Assembly (NCBI RefSeq): GCF_029784155.1
Contig: NC_073693.1
Location: 155,682,848 to 155,746,847, forward strand
DNA length: 64,000 nucleotides
Source of the DNA: Uranotaenia lowii
Taxonomy: Eukaryota; Arthropoda; Insecta; Diptera; Culicidae
Direction of reading: 5' to 3'
Part shown: positions 1-13,036 of the stretch, piece by piece
Position numbering within the stretch: the first letter of the stretch is position 1
Layout of the letters: each line of letters opens with the position of its first letter
Made by a program: the position numbers and the translations under genes
The notes under the pieces: generated by a model
What the model saw: the letters and a program-made list of their open reading frames with translations, nothing else
Databases searched by the model: none
What the model was told of the DNA's origin: nothing

Positions 1-2466
1 GAATATGTTATTTTATTTTTTTTATCCTATTTTAAAAATAACAACATATTCATGTTAACTCTATAATCAGCGCAATTTAACTTTTTTCACGTCGTTTAGT
101 TATCAATTCGTCAAGCTTATTCTGGTGACACTTAGCCAACCATCCAAAACACGCAAGTCATCAACCTAGCAGAAAACGCAACGTATTAAGTTGTATTTGG
201 TTAAACATTACCAGCATTCATGGCACCAAAGGAAAAACGAACAAAACTGCGGAACCTGCTTACCGGTAGCGAGCAATAAAAATCAACCCTCAAAATAAAT
301 GCGTAAGGTAGGCACCCATCCAAAAAGAGTGGAAGCAAAAAAAACGCACAATAATTTTTCCACCCATTCAAACATCGGCCGAGGAGAGTTGAAAAGAGCA
401 CACACAAAAAAAACAGAATGGAACAACCAAATGTATGGAGCCCACATAATCACTTTATCACACCTCGTGCAAACAACCTACTCACAAACGCATCAACAAA
501 CACACCTACACAAAGTACCCGGCAAATGAAGGCTCTCCCGTGTGGAAATGCGAAAATGCGGTTTATGAAGGGCCAATTTGAATCACCCTTGCCGATCTCG
601 CACAGGTTTTTTTTCTCACCCAATTCATTCTTGCGTCGACCAAATTGTAGGGAAAAAAAGGAACTCCAGAAGCAAACTTCACGCACATGAATGGTGGTTG
701 TCGGTGGCTCGCGCTCGGGCGCTGGTGATTCATTTTTATTTTTATTTGCTCGATGAGTGCGGAGAAAGATTTACCACTTTATGGAAATGTTACTCACGAT
801 TTATAAATCACATACATTGTCAGCGTTTTTACGGTTTGATTTGCGGGAGTGTAAATTTATTTGTTTTGATATTCTCGGGTGCTTTTTTTTCATCCTGGAC
901 TTCAACCTGATCTAGGGGAACCCCGAAGCACTTAATTAGATCTGGACTTTATCACGTAAATGGGTTTGAGTTTATGTTAATGGATGGCAGAGAATTGGCT
1001 GAGAGATAAATTTTAAAGGTTGATTTCTCTTATGTTAAGCCTTTTTTTCTTAGGCTACTCGAATGTGTGGACTTAGCCTTTCACATGTGAAAAGTGATGA
1101 AAAAGGCTAAATCCTTAGAAAATGATACCCGCTGTTAAGAACAATATGAAATTATAGATGATTTCTCTAGGGGGAAAGCTCATAAAACGCCTCATGTGGC
1201 TAAATAAATCTTTTTTTTTTTAATTTTTTTCTAGTCCATTTTAATTTTACCTTCAAGACAAAACGCATTTTAGTATTTAGTAGTGTGTTTTCGGACTTCG
1301 GCTACTTCATCGTGTTTTCGACTGAAATCATGCGTATTGACTGTCCGCTGAAGCAGCATGAAGCAGCTTAATGAGTTTGAGTGATGAAAAGTTATTGGCA
1401 GGAGTGAACACTTTTCTACACCTAGAAAACTCGTTTTTTACTCAAAAGTACATGAACTACATGACACATTCTCGATTCGCTCAGGTGGGGCACATCAGAG
1501 AATGTTTATTCTACGCACTTTATGAATGCAGTTAAGTTTTGGAATATAAACATCGAATATCAACACGCACAACTTATAGGAATGATGCTTTAAGATGAAA
1601 ATTCCGAAAAAAGAAAAACAAACAATATCAATGAATATCAACATTTTCATTCCATTTACTTTCCTTCGCGATTTTTTTTTTTAATTAAGTCGGAACAAAT
1701 TTCAAATCCTTTTTTTGTCAATTCGTGTTGAGAAATCACGAAGAGCGGTTTAAAAGGGGAGAGGAAGATATCGGAGGCCCATATTTTTCTTTTCTCCTTA
1801 CCTTTTTCCTTTTATGAGATTTTAATTTAAAAAGAAAAATTGTATGGTTTTCTACGTCTCCAACGTACCATTTGGCAATTTTTTTTTTACAATTGTTCAT
1901 TCCTGAGTTCTGGATGTTTGGAAAAAGGTGCTTTTTTATTAACAAAGTAGTGGGGAATTATTAACCTCCAAACCCAAAATTACCAAATACCACTTAGTGC
2001 ATCTGTTGATTCAAAATTTTTATTTCATATCTCATTTTGTTACATCAAAGCAATTTCCAGTGAGGAAAAAATAAAGAATGTTTTGGCTAATTTTTATTAT
2101 AAATGGTTCACGTTTGTTTCTTTCGCCTTCAATATAATTGATACAATATTTCTCTTAATTCTACATTGGGCATAAGAAAGCTTTACAGATAAGGAAAATG
2201 GACTTAAAGCATAAATGTGTTAAAAATATCAAAATATAGAAGGCATGTGGCAAAACTGAGTTGGTAAGTTAGCCTTCTGAGCCGATGTCCGCTTGTTCTA
2301 GCCCAAAATAGGTGACCCAAGATACCCCCACTAAGTGGCCCATGATACTCAACAAGCTATGATTTGTAAATTGGTTGCGTCTAAGTGACGGATTGCAATT
2401 TCATGAAAAAAATTCCATTTCCATGCGAAAGAGTATGAAAAAAATACGACTGTATTTCTATAATGA
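1..2466. other. AT-rich sequence, no gene recognised
   Basis: Only short open frames occur here and none resembles a known protein or has coding-like composition. The part around 300-930 is more complex and may be low-copy host sequence; the remainder is A/T runs. No RNA gene or element end was recognised. Confidence 0.6.
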
Positions 2467-2850
2467 ACTGTAGGCAAGGTTGTCGAAATCACAGAAAAAT
2501 CTATAATTTTACAGAATTTTAAGCAAATTTTCATCACAGAATCTGTGTCACAGAACACAGATTTCACAGATTTTTTAAAATTTAGTACATGTTTCCAAAA
2601 TTATAAATTTCATATCAACGTAAATTTAGTATGTTCAACTTTATTTTGGAAAATCATGCTAAGATTGGTAATGTTAATTGATTTTTCTTAAGTGAAATGT
2701 AAAAAAGTCTCATTTCTTCATGACTTTTCGAAGAAATGTATGCTTTTGCCATCACAAAAAAAACCTTCACGGAATTTCTAGGTAAAATCACAGAATGTAA
2801 GAATTTTTTCGCAAAAGCACAGATTTTTTTTCGGCAACCTTGACTGTAGG
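2467..2850. mobile_element. Non-autonomous TIR element with CAAGGTTG ends
   Basis: The element body is 2475-2842. It begins CAAGGTTGTCGAAA and ends with the inverted form, TTTCGGCAACCTTG. It is flanked by the same 8 bp, ACTGTAGG, at 2467-2474 and 2843-2850, which is a clean target-site duplication. The inside is full of the word CACAGA and codes for nothing. A fragment of the same family lies at 14128. The ends resemble those of the 9 bp-TSD elements at 8156, 17358 and 37719. A Mutator-like or hAT-like origin is possible; the superfamily is not settled. Confidence 0.75.
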
Positions 2851-3138
2851 TTCCTCACCGATGCAATTGGCGTGTGTTTGATTAATTACACAAGACACAA
2901 CATTCAAATAAATAACGCGAAAGCATTAAAATCCTAGGAAAAAGAATAAAAAAAAATCTTTTTTTCAAAGTGCAAAGAATATAAGAGCTAATTTTGACAA
3001 ATCACAGGGTGCTGATTTGTAATAATAATTTTGTTTTTTTTTTTTCTATCAGTTATTGTTTTTAAGTTTACTTTTGAAAATATGTAAATATTCACTAAAT
3101 AAATTTTTGTGCTTTCTTGGCAATGTTACAGAGCAAGA

Positions 3139-3910
3139 GATGTACCAAATACCGAACATTGAACTTTTTAACTTTTCGGCCAAACAATTATTCGGCCGAG
3201 TATTCGGTCGGGTATTCTGTCGAGTTTTTAATAAAAAAAGCGATTTTTTTTCTTCTAATTTTCAATTTTCATGCAATAAACAATGATCTTTCAGCTTAAG
3301 CATACTTTCAACCACACGGTCATGCAATTCATGACGATTTTTTGAAAAAAAAAAATGAAAGAGACAAATCTGAATGGCCTAGAGCCAATTACATACAAGA
3401 GGAAAGTAAAAGAAACTAACTTGAAGATAAGAGTTTTCATTGAATCACAGTTGAAGTGTTTAAATCGTATCTAAGGATTAAACAAAAATTCATGTTAATT
3501 TTTAAATTTACTCTTAAATCATTTTTGAACACAAATGTGAATATTTCAAAGAAAAATATGAGTCTTTAATTTGATAAAGCTAATATTTAAAAAAAAATCA
3601 ATTTGATTAAAAATAATTCGAAAAAATTTGGTATTAACGATAGTCAAAGTGTAAAGCTATTTTCAGTGAAAGATACACAGGTAGTTGTTTCACTGAAGTC
3701 TTATGTTATTAATGGTTATGTAGCGTTTCAACCTCTCTTTTAGATATTTTATAAATCATCCAAAATCATTTTAAAACTTTTAAAAGTCTATAAGAAAATA
3801 AATTCTAACAACACATATTTCGGCTGAATACTCAGCTCAACTATTCGGTGAACCAAATATTCGGCTTAACGTGTTTTTAGCGCCATTTGGTGCTGAATAT
3901 TTGGCATATC
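3139..3910. mobile_element. Possible MITE with diverged CGGCCGAA-rich ends
   Basis: The left end reads GATGTACCAAATA and the right end, inverted, reads GATATGCCAAATA. Both subterminal regions carry runs of ATTCGGC / GCCGAAT words (3175-3225 and 3820-3900). No coding sequence and no clear target duplication are visible. The ends are diverged, so the boundaries are approximate. Confidence 0.35.
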
Positions 3911-5642
3911 AACCTATATACAGATCATTAGTAATATTTTGAAAATAAAGGTTTTAACTCAATGATCACCTTTTTTTGTAGAATGCGAATAATTTAGAAT
4001 TCTGTAAAAAAAAGTAATTGGAGTTTTTTTTTGTAAGTTTTTTTTTCAAATAGGCAAAAACTAGAATTTTAATGATATTTAAAAAAATACACTCAATACA
4101 ATTTTTAATATTTCTAAAACCATAAGGTAAATAGATAAGTAGTCTTCAACAAAGTTGTTAAATGAGTTTAAATTGTTAATATCAAATACTCGATGACTTT
4201 CTGGAATAAATTTTTTTCAGAAAAAGTTGTTATCTTATCTATTAGTTTAATGAAGGATTAATCACCGTAATTTATATTTGTAGATTTAATTCATCGGCCT
4301 TAGCGGTAAAATCCATTTATATGAAAATTTCATAATCTTTCGATGTCCCTACTAAAAAAGACATCACTTTTAACCGCTAAGGCCGATGAATTAAATCTAC
4401 TTATCTATTACAATTGACTATAATTTTAATGGCATGTGCGGCGGAATTTTATAGAAAATTATAGAATTCATTTTTTTTTTTCAAAACTTTGTATCTCTGT
4501 AACAAGAATATCTAAGCAAGATCTTAATCTTTGATTGGATGAAGCTTTATTTATTTGTCAATTGTCAAAGATCAATTTTACCAAAAACTGACTAATTTTA
4601 AAACTTCTTCACGCCATATAATAAAAGCTAGAGGTGATAAACAGATCGGACAAATGTTTTAAATTCATGACGCAAAAATCTTCACAAACCAGTTGTTGAA
4701 ACGAAAACAAAAAAAAAAAGCTGTACTTCTGTGCTATGTTAGTACATTTTTTTAGCTTGTTAAGTAAAAAAGCTTTTGGTACGCAAGGTTTCAGATAAAA
4801 ATTCTATGTTTTTTTGGAAGAAAAAGTTCTAACTTTCTGTGATTTCTGTGAATACTAAAGGTGAAAATTTCCCATCTTCCACAGTCTTGGAATTGTTGGA
4901 AAATTAGAAAAAAATCCGAATTTTCCATGAAATTCCTTGAATTTAATTTTTCCCCTTTCGGGATTTTCAGAAACATCGAAGAAGAATTTGATATTTTTCT
5001 GGCCAAATTTCACTCAATAAATCTTTTCTTGGAGAACCCTTCATTAATTGAACGATTACCACGAATTGATCGGTTTTTGTTGTTTAGCTGTTGCAATTGG
5101 TGAGTTCTGTTTTATTGTCATGTTTATGAAAAGAGCGAACATTTGGCTCTTAAGAATCTTGAGAAGACCTTTTTAACAGTGACCGTCACAAATAAAAATC
5201 CATCTATAGTTTTCATCTTAAAATGCCGATATTTTCATTTATAATGACCTTTTAAAATTTCAATGAGTTCGTTGAAAAGCTGTTTATTTCAAGATCATTT
5301 TGAATTAAAATTTTATTTTTTTTATTCTTTTCTTAGCTAAGTAGCAATCAGTATACTGAATTGCATGCTTGATGGGAATGATATAAAAACGCTACTTTAT
5401 GGTTAATTTGTAAAAATCATAAAAACAAACAACCACTAGTAGAAATGACCTTTTTGGCTTTGATGCTTTACTGAACATGATTTGCATACTTTTTGATAGG
5501 ATTTGGTGATATTTAGAAGGTGGGGGGTCTAACCAGACCCCGAAACAGTAAAATAGCTCTATTTTATTTTTAACATCATTATTTTTTTGACTTTTTGTTC
5601 AAAAACATCGACAAACTCTCAATAGAATTAATTTTTTTCTAT
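3911..5642. other. AT-rich sequence, no gene
   Basis: Apart from the short inverted repeat at 4280-4400, no gene or element is recognised. The open frames near 4800-5100 look like AT-rich noise. Confidence 0.55.
4280..4400. repeat. Perfect 28 bp inverted repeat with 65 bp loop
   Basis: Arms 4280-4307 and 4373-4400 are perfect reverse complements, starting GTAGATTTAATTCATCGGCC. The arms are more GC-rich than their surroundings. The whole could be a 121 bp foldback or MITE, or could form a stem-loop in RNA. No flanking duplication was identified. Confidence 0.7.
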
Positions 5643-5689
5643 CACGGAGAAAAAAAAGAATAGTTTTATTAACAATATCTCATATATCT

Positions 5690-5960
5690 TCAATCGTATA
5701 GTTTCTCGACCAACTATTTTTATTAAATATTCAATCATTATATATTCAACTGTAAATGTAATAGGTTCAACTACAATTGTATAATTGATTCAATCATAAA
5801 TATAATAAATTCAACTTTCATATACTGATTGATGTACGGCATTCAACTGTATTGTAGATTCAACTAAAGTGCTATGGTTGATATAACTTTAATAATGATA
5901 TAATCAATAATACTTCTATGATTGATAGTATGCGTTCAACTATATATTTACAGTTGTTTT
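5690..5960 (-). repeat. Degenerate ATTCAAC-type repeat array, left arm
   Basis: The word ATTCAACT and variants recur every 20-35 bases, mixed with TATAATA and ATCATA. It is the reverse complement of the array at 7130-7570, making a foldback-like structure within the CACGGAG element. Confidence 0.55.
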
Positions 5961-7129
5961 TCCGTGATTTTCCTGCATTATTATTCATTTTCATATATTT
6001 TTTGTTAATTTGTTTTAATTTGAAAGTACAAAAAAGATTTTGGTAACAAAGAATAAAATTGTTTTGGCATTGTCCAGCCATTTCTACTTTCCGATGAAAC
6101 GCCAATCGGTGTCATCACACCGGGATGTCCAACGTTTCCTCTAGTGGCATCGAATCCTTCGTTTGAAATTGAGAAGCTGCCGTATCTGGCTTGAATTGAT
6201 CTTAAAGGTGAACACATTTTGTCACTTTTTTAGTTAAACTGGCAAATGTAGGCTGTTCAATTATACCATTGCTGATTACCTTCTGTTTTTACCTTACGTA
6301 AATACAAGCCACACTTCCTACACTTATGCACTTAGGCAAATTCTTATTATATTTTTATATGATACGTCTTATGAAGCGCCTTTTAAAGTGTAAAATTATT
6401 TTTCATTAGAGTCTTATGAAATTCTTACAATTTTCATACGAAGTTCTTATGAAAAATATAAAAAACGGTTTGTGAAAAAATAATGAACACATTCACTCCA
6501 TCATTCCTTTTTTAACCGGCAAATGCAGTTGTGGATCTATCAATTTTATATTTCTGAATGGAAAGTTTGAATTGATTTTTTTTTTCTGTGAACGTGAAAC
6601 AGATTTGTAAACTCCATTTCTTTGGTAAAATTTTCAGAACGTTGACCGTAAAAAACCCCAAGGTCAGAGGGCCGGATGCGGCGGAACAACTTCTTTGAAT
6701 CCGGGTACCGATGTACTGGCGGGTATCGATGGCGAAAAAAATTTATATAACTCTAACAAATTCGTCGAAAAATAGAATGAATGTGTTTTAACATAAATTG
6801 TTTCGAATTATTCTCATCAAACGTGACATATCTTGTTTTAATAAGACAACAACCTCTCATTGAAAAAGGTGTTCATCTGCAGAATTCACTTGCGTCATAA
6901 GACAACCTTATGAAATTCATTTACTTTTCTTATGGCTCCACTTCATATATAATAGTATTTTTCTGAGTGTACATAAATACATGAGTGATTGGATGCGTTT
7001 CTATTTATTCTAGTATCACACAATCAATCACAAAAATATAGATCAATTTCCATAATTTATTGTTCAATACCTAGAACCAATAAAACATTTTTTGTTGAAT
7101 CCATCATATTGACAATTGAGTCAGTTATA

Positions 7130-7570
7130 CCTTCACTGTTGAATGTATTATATTTATAGTTGAATGTTAACCAGAAATGTATAGTTGAATGTTTTATATT
7201 TAGAGTTAAAGGTCTAAAATCAACAAAACATTTGTATTTGAATTTTTCATCGTTACAGTTGAATCAATTATACCATAACAATTGAATCCATCACATTTTT
7301 CGTTAAATGTGAGAAGTTTATCAGAAATGTTAAGTTGAATCTGTTATATTTATAGTTGAACGCATACAATCATTCATACATCATTCATTGTTAAATGTGT
7401 GAGGTCAATAAGCAGTTCGTAGTTGAATAAAATATATTTATAGTTGAATACCTAAAATCAATCCGACAATTTAAGTTGAATCCATCATATCTACAGTTGA
7501 ATGAACAATACCATTATAGTTGAATCCATTATATTCATTCAATTATCAGTTTGTAGTTGAATCTGTCATT
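7130..7570 (+). repeat. Degenerate TAGTTGAAT repeat array, right arm
   Basis: About fifteen copies of a variable unit resembling ATAGTTGAATCCATTATATT occur with irregular spacing of roughly 25-35 bases. Arrays like this inside element ends can serve as subterminal transposase-binding repeats; that function is inference. Confidence 0.6.
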
Positions 7571-7623
7571 TTTAAAGTTGGGTGCGAAAAAATCAAACAC
7601 ATCGGTTTTTCTTTTTCTCCGTG

Positions 7624-8155
7624 TAGGGATGACCACATAACTGTTTTGGAACATATAGTTTGAAAGAATACTGCTGTTTTCTACGCTTTTTGGTTTATTA
7701 TTACTTCTCTTAAGAATGTTTATGTCCTTCAGTTCCGTTTATTGCATGGATTCTTTCAGGTTCTCAGCAATCATATTGCCGTTGATTCTATTGTAAAAAA
7801 TTACCCCCGCCATCTTTAGACACCTTTTTATCATATCCACCATGTTGTAGAAAACTGAAATACTCTTTTGATTTACATGATCCGAAGCAATCGTATGGCC
7901 ATCCCAAGCGCCAAAATTAGTTCTTTTGAGAATTTGTAGTAGACGTTTTTGAACGAAAAAGTAAGCAAAACTGAAGTTTAGGATAAATAGAGTTATTTTG
8001 ATGTTTTTTTTTGTCCGGCTGGACCTCCCACCTTCTGTGCTGGTCACTGTAAATCACTGATAATAACATGATCATTTTTTCATTTTATGATAAGCTTCGG
8101 TTTCGGTAATTGAAAACCACACAAAAATCGACACCAGTAAAGCTTTTCGAGAACC
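7624..8155. other. No gene recognised
   Basis: A 102-codon open frame on the minus strand (7739-8047) has no recognisable domain and probably arises by chance. No other signal was seen. Confidence 0.5.
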
Positions 8156-8594
8156 AAAGATTGCCAGAATTTTTTCAGCACATATCCGGGCTATTTTCTA
8201 TTAAAACTTGACAAAATCCGGGCATTTGTTTTCTAAATAGAGACCAAAAATCTGGACAATATCCGGGCAAATTTTGTCAAAAACCAGAAATTACTCAACA
8301 AAAATCATGATAAATAAATTGAAAAAAAAATTTTTTTAATCTAAATTCAAAAACAAATTTGAAAACGTATTTTAGTCTTCGAAAAATCGTTTAATGCTTA
8401 TTTTTGCAAAATCTGCCCATATTATTTTATTTTGGTGGCTACATAAAAAAAGTTTGCAATACAATTAAATTTATTTTTGTTTTATTTGCCATGAAAAGTG
8501 AAAAAATCCGGGCAAAATATGGGCCAGACTGTTCTAGAATTTTGTATCAAATATCCGGACAAACGCGGATAAAACCGGGAAATCTGGCAACCTT
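8156..8594. mobile_element. MITE with AAAGGTTGCCAG-type ends (copy 1)
   Basis: It begins AAAGATTGCCAGAATTTTTT and ends CTGGCAACCTT. The ends are rich in the words ATCCGGGC and CCGGACAA, which recur in the copies at 17358-17775 and 37719-38220. No target duplication could be recognised for this copy, unlike the other two. There is no coding capacity. Confidence 0.7.
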
Positions 8595-8647
8595 TGCCTA
8601 CCCTCTTAAATATTTTTGCGCTCTGACAATTATTAAATTTATTTTAA

Positions 8648-10128
8648 ACTAGCTGATCCCATACGAACTCCGTTTCGCTTTCAATTTAGAATACGTCATG
8701 AACAGTTTGAATGAATGTCAATTGTCAGGCATTTCCCAGACGTATTTTCGAATGCATTGTTGAGCAATCATTGCAAAAATGTGAGATACGTTATATGTTC
8801 GATCCCTTTTTTTGTCGTTTGCTACAAAATTTGAAATCGGAAATCAATTGACCGTGCCAAAAAAAAACCCGTATATAAATTTTCGTCTTGATGCGAAACA
8901 AACTCACTTAATTGTTGCTAAGACAAATTTAACAGTTAATATGGAAGACCCCATTTTTTGCCCTTTGATATAAATATTGAAATCAGAAATCAATTGACCG
9001 TCCAAACTATTGCCCTTCCCTCAAAACTCCTATGTGCAAATTTTCAGAACAATCCATTATCATCAATCCAAAGTTAATATAGACGACCCCTTTGGGCGTC
9101 TCCTGACCTAAAATTGGATAATTGGAATAATTGTCCGTCCTTAATAATTCCTTTGTACAAATTTTCACCTCAATCCAATGTATAATAACGTCAATATCAC
9201 AAAGAAATGAAAAGGAAACTTGGATGAACCCTTTTGCCGGTCACTTACACTGAATTCGATACCTTAAATCGTTTGCACGTTATTTAAAGTTCTCGTGTAC
9301 CAATTTTCATCTGAATCCGATGAATAATAACGTCAACATCGCAAAAATAGCGAACAGTCAATATGGACGACCCCTTTGGCTGGTCCCTTTCACATAATTT
9401 GATACCAGCAATACATTACACGTCCCTAAAAATGTTCCAGCGCAAATTTTCTCCTCAATCCGATGAATAATAACGTTTATATCACAAAAATATTGAAAGG
9501 TTAATATGGACGACCCCTTTTGCTGACCCCTTACACGAAAATGGATACCTGAAATCGAATGCGTGTCATTTAAAACTCTCGTGTACCAATTTTGATCTGA
9601 ATCCGATTTATAATAACGTCAATATCGCAGCCAGAGGGGTCGTCCGTATTCACTGTTCGCTATCAGTGAACACGGACGGCCTCTCTGGATGATCCCTCAC
9701 CCAAAATTTTATACCGGCAATCGATTGCCCGTCTCTAAAAACATCCGAGTGCAAATTTTCTTCTCAATCTGATGAATAACAACTTCAATATAACAAAAAT
9801 ATTGAAAAGTTAATATGGACGACCCCTTTTGCCGCACCCTGACCCCAAATTTAATACCTGAAATCAATTTCTTATCTTTCAAAACCCTCATATGCAAATT
9901 TTCATCACGATCCGACAAAAAATAACGTCAATAACGCGAAAACAATATTTGTCTTGTATGGACGACCCCCTTCAGAAGGGGTCGACCGAAATTCTGATAA
10001 CATTTTTCAGATGGTCCTAATGAGCATCCATGCCAAATTTCAGACCTCTAGCTCTTAATTCGGCTGAGTCTATAGAGGACAAAAAAACAAACAAACAAAC
10101 CCACAGAAATTGCTTTTTATATATATAC
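8648..10128 (+). mobile_element. ACTAGCTGA-type element ending in TATATATA
   Basis: It starts ACTAGCTGATCCC and ends with a run of CAAA units followed by TTTTTATATATATAC. Another element at 23201 starts ACTAGCTGACCC, and its 3' remainder at 30458-30579 has the same closing phrases (GAGTCTATAGGGAACAGA, then TA repeats; here GAGTCTATAGAGGACAAA). These shared ends define a family. Most of its length is tandem repeats of about 143 bp (separate entry). No protein is encoded. Family name not known to me. Confidence 0.55.
9073..9975 (+). repeat. Diverged ~143 bp tandem repeats
   Basis: The word GACGACCCC or a variant recurs at about 9081, 9224, 9364, 9509, 9670, 9818 and 9960, a spacing near 143 bases. 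Between them each unit repeats phrases such as GCAAATTTTCATC, ATCCGATGAATAATAACG and TCAATATCGC. One unit near 9640-9680 contains an inverted GGGGTCGTCC, suggesting a local rearrangement. Confidence 0.75.
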
Positions 10129-10344
10129 ACCCATAGAAGAGGTAACAGAAATCCAATGCCTTTTTAGCAAATCTCTGTGCCGATAATGCTCTGAAATGTG
10201 CACTGTGTCGAAGACGGTATGTTTGAAAAACCGTAACTGGCATAAGGACTCGGCTTCCAACCAAAACTATGCATGACCACTACATTCAAGCGAAACAAGA
10301 AAAACATTTTATGGGATTTCGTTCCTATTGGATACTCCATCCCA

Positions 10345-10470
10345 GAAACAAGAAAAAAAATAATAACCACAGCGCCGTGGGGAGATTCGAACTCATATCA
10401 TCAATCAAATCGTCTTGTTAGTTCGACATCTTAACCAGTGTACTATTTGAGCTTCATGCAGGACGAGGGC
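10345..10470 (-). mobile_element. tRNA-derived SINE head (diverged)
   Basis: Read on the minus strand, the stretch has an A-box-like ACTGGTTAAGATGTCGAACT and, about 45 bases later, a B-box-like GAGTTCGAATCTC followed by CCCACGG, then a T-rich tail. That is the layout of a pol III promoter from a tRNA. The extra bases between the boxes and the lack of a clean cloverleaf argue for a SINE rather than a functional tRNA gene. The body may continue to about 10140. Confidence 0.5.
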
Positions 10471-10480
10471 TGTTTGTCAT

Positions 10481-13014
10481 AGGCTTTCTGCCACCGATCC
10501 ATCTCAAAAACACGCACGACGGAGGCTTCCCGGCGTTTGGCCTCCTTTCAAGGTATTCCTTTGTTTTGGATGGAAACGGGAGAGGGAACGGGAGTGAAGG
10601 AAACGGGAAACCCATTGAATGGGAACTGTGTTTGCTTACTGCCTGCTATTACATACACACGCTACATATCCACAGCTGCTAAAGCCGGGCAGCTGGGCCG
10701 GAGGTTATTTGCCGGTGAATCAAAGAAATGTTTTTGTTGTTGCTTTTGCTAAATTCACACGCACAGTGCTCGGTTCGCTGGCTGCCTGGTGTTGGCCGGT
10801 ATTTATTTCCATCCTTCTTCGTCTTGTGATGCGATATTCAAACGTTTTTATTTTGTTTTTTTTTCAGACATACGCAATTCGGTTAACTTGGGAGATTAAT
10901 GCCAGTTGGGAGCAAATCGAATCAGCACCGGTCGCGTTATCTTGTTGTACCAATGATGCTATGTAATTGACTACACGCCATTGGCACAGAGGCTGAATTT
11001 TGGGTGTATATATAGATTAACGGTTCTTAATCAAGATAAAGTTATTAAGTGAAGGTGAGTAGAACATTTCAGCCTGCATGATTTTTTTTTCAAAATTAGA
11101 ATTTTGTTAAAATATTCTTTGCTATTGACCATCTTTCCAGAAAGCGATAAAATCATTCAATCCCTCCTAATGCTAGCAAATCCCACCAGTAGCTACCATA
11201 TTATCGCAAAGTGCATGCTTTATTGCTTAATTTCGAAAAGATTTACACCTTCTCCAAAACAGCAGCCTATAGGAGCTCAACTTTGTCGACCTGCAGGAAG
11301 GGCCGTTCACTGATCGGATTGGATGGCTGGTTTGGTTTGGTTTGGATGCTGCACAAGTGTTCGCAGCAGATTAAGAGCACTTCGTGGGGAATAAAATCGT
11401 AAAAGCATCTCGCTCGGCTGAAAGACCAACCGTCACGTGTGGTTTGATATGGTGCCAGACAACCCTTCCTTTAGCAACAGTTTTTTTTTTCGCTAGCACA
11501 AGAAATAAAAGCCATCAAAGATTCGTTTATCAAACATTGTCCTTGCCGCACAATGGTTTTCAGTCACAGATTGTTAAAACAAAGCAGTTTCAAAACTCAA
11601 AAATTCTATAAGTTTCTTAAATTGAAAAAGGTTCAACCATCATTCAAAGATTGGGGATTTTTTATAAAATATTGTAAATATTCTATTTTTCTGAAGTTGC
11701 TCTTTGGTGTTATTAGAAGATACAGATTTTACGCTTCTAAACTTGAAAATAACGCTGTGAACCGAAATCACTGTGCCAGCACCTAGCTACCCCATGCATC
11801 AAATGTGCATTTTACATGATCCCATTTGAACGTCGAGGAAATCCATCGCTCTCGCACGCCAAAGGGATGAGATGTTGGCAATGAAAACGACGGCCATTGC
11901 CGATGAAATCCTTTTTATGGGCGCTACCGGGGTCGTAAAACGAAAGAGCTTGCCGCGAACAATAAAGAACGACCGAACAACACGGGGTGGCTTTGTTCGG
12001 CAGAGCGAATAAAAAAATATAAAGGAATAGGGACCACCGAAGATGGAGCAGTCGATGGGAGCACCAGCAACCAAAAAAAAAAAAAAAGAATCCACTCCCT
12101 GGGCAGAACAAATGATGGTTGGAGCAAACGGATAGCCAGTTTTACCTACACTTTTTTTCCCCAACGATGCTCTTTCTAGAGGCTGATAAATCCTCCCCTA
12201 ATAGTCGTCGAAGGGAAAAAGCCCATTTTGGGCATTAAATTTTAAAACTGCACATAAAGCATTCAGCTCAAATTGTGAGCCAATATAAATATGTGGCATT
12301 ATGGCTGCCGGGTTGGCATGTAGTTGAAGGTGATGGGCGGAAAACGAACAGAGGAAAAAATCCGTTAAAAAGCCCCCCAGATTCTGGTCACTGACTGGTG
12401 GTGCTTTTTCTTTCTGCTGGTTGAAAAATTTCTTCTGATGTTTGAATTCGGTTCATCAATCGTTCAAACAAATGTATTCAAATTTTTTGCATTATACAAA
12501 GCATTGTTAAAAGAACATTTAGTAATTTTTTCTTAGAAAAATATTGAAAAAATGAGCCGGTGACGGAGCACTTTCAAAGATGCCTTTTAGAAAACAGGAT
12601 TTGCGGTGGACACTGTATTTCAGCACAGTCAAAATCTGAAATCTAAATTCTGAAGTCAAAAAATCAGAGCAAAATATTTTTAATAGATGTTTTTCTGGAC
12701 CCCAACGTTTTTATTTAACGTATTTTTTTTTATGAAATTTTTGTGGCTGTTTGAAGTAAAAACTTCGATTTTTCACGAAAAAATCCGCCATTTTTCACCT
12801 GTAAAATCTCCCCAAAGTAAAAAAAAACAAAAAGAAAAACGTGAAGTTTCTGCTCTTGCTTTCTTGCAGTATTAGATAGGAGGAGATAAAGGCCTATAAT
12901 TTCTACAGTTTTCCTTCAATTGACTTGAAAATTTGACACAACATTCTTCAAATGTTTTACAATCAGAAAATAAAAAAATTAAAAAAAATGATTTTTTTAA
13001 AGTGTTAGACCCTA
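10481..13014. other. Low-copy sequence without identified gene
   Basis: Composition here is more balanced and less repetitive than the flanks, especially 10500-12430. Open frames on both strands (for example 10619-10966 plus and 11799-12164 minus) show no domain I recognise and are low-complexity in part. This could be host intron or regulatory DNA. No splice-supported exon could be defended. Confidence 0.4.
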
Positions 13015-13036
13015 CCCCCCCCCCCCCCCCCCCCCC
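13015..13036. repeat. Poly-C tract, 22 bp
   Basis: An uninterrupted run of 22 C follows GACCCTA. A run this long is likely to vary in length between alleles and between assemblies. Confidence 0.95.

Larger units (their letters stand above)
5643..7623. mobile_element. 1.98 kb TIR element with CACGGAGAAAAA ends
   Basis: The left end is CACGGAGAAAAAAAG and the right end, inverted, is CACGGAGAAAAAGAAA. Inside the ends lie arrays of a degenerate word related to ATAGTTGAAT, in opposite orientation in the two arms (about 5690-5960 and 7130-7570). The middle, around 6085-6750, is more complex but encodes no recognisable transposase. It is therefore a non-autonomous element, possibly with a second element nested in the centre. 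The target duplication is not clear, so the superfamily is left open. Confidence 0.6.

Noticed and set aside
8648..9975. CRISPR-like array of regular repeats
   Set aside because: Units are ~143 bp, degenerate throughout and not separated by unique spacers; the DNA is clearly eukaryotic.
10370..10470. Functional tRNA gene
   Set aside because: Too many bases between the boxes and poor stem pairing; better explained as a SINE head.
11799..12164. 121-codon open frame on the minus strand
   Set aside because: Phe-rich runs come from A/T tracts; two other frames are equally open; no similarity recognised.
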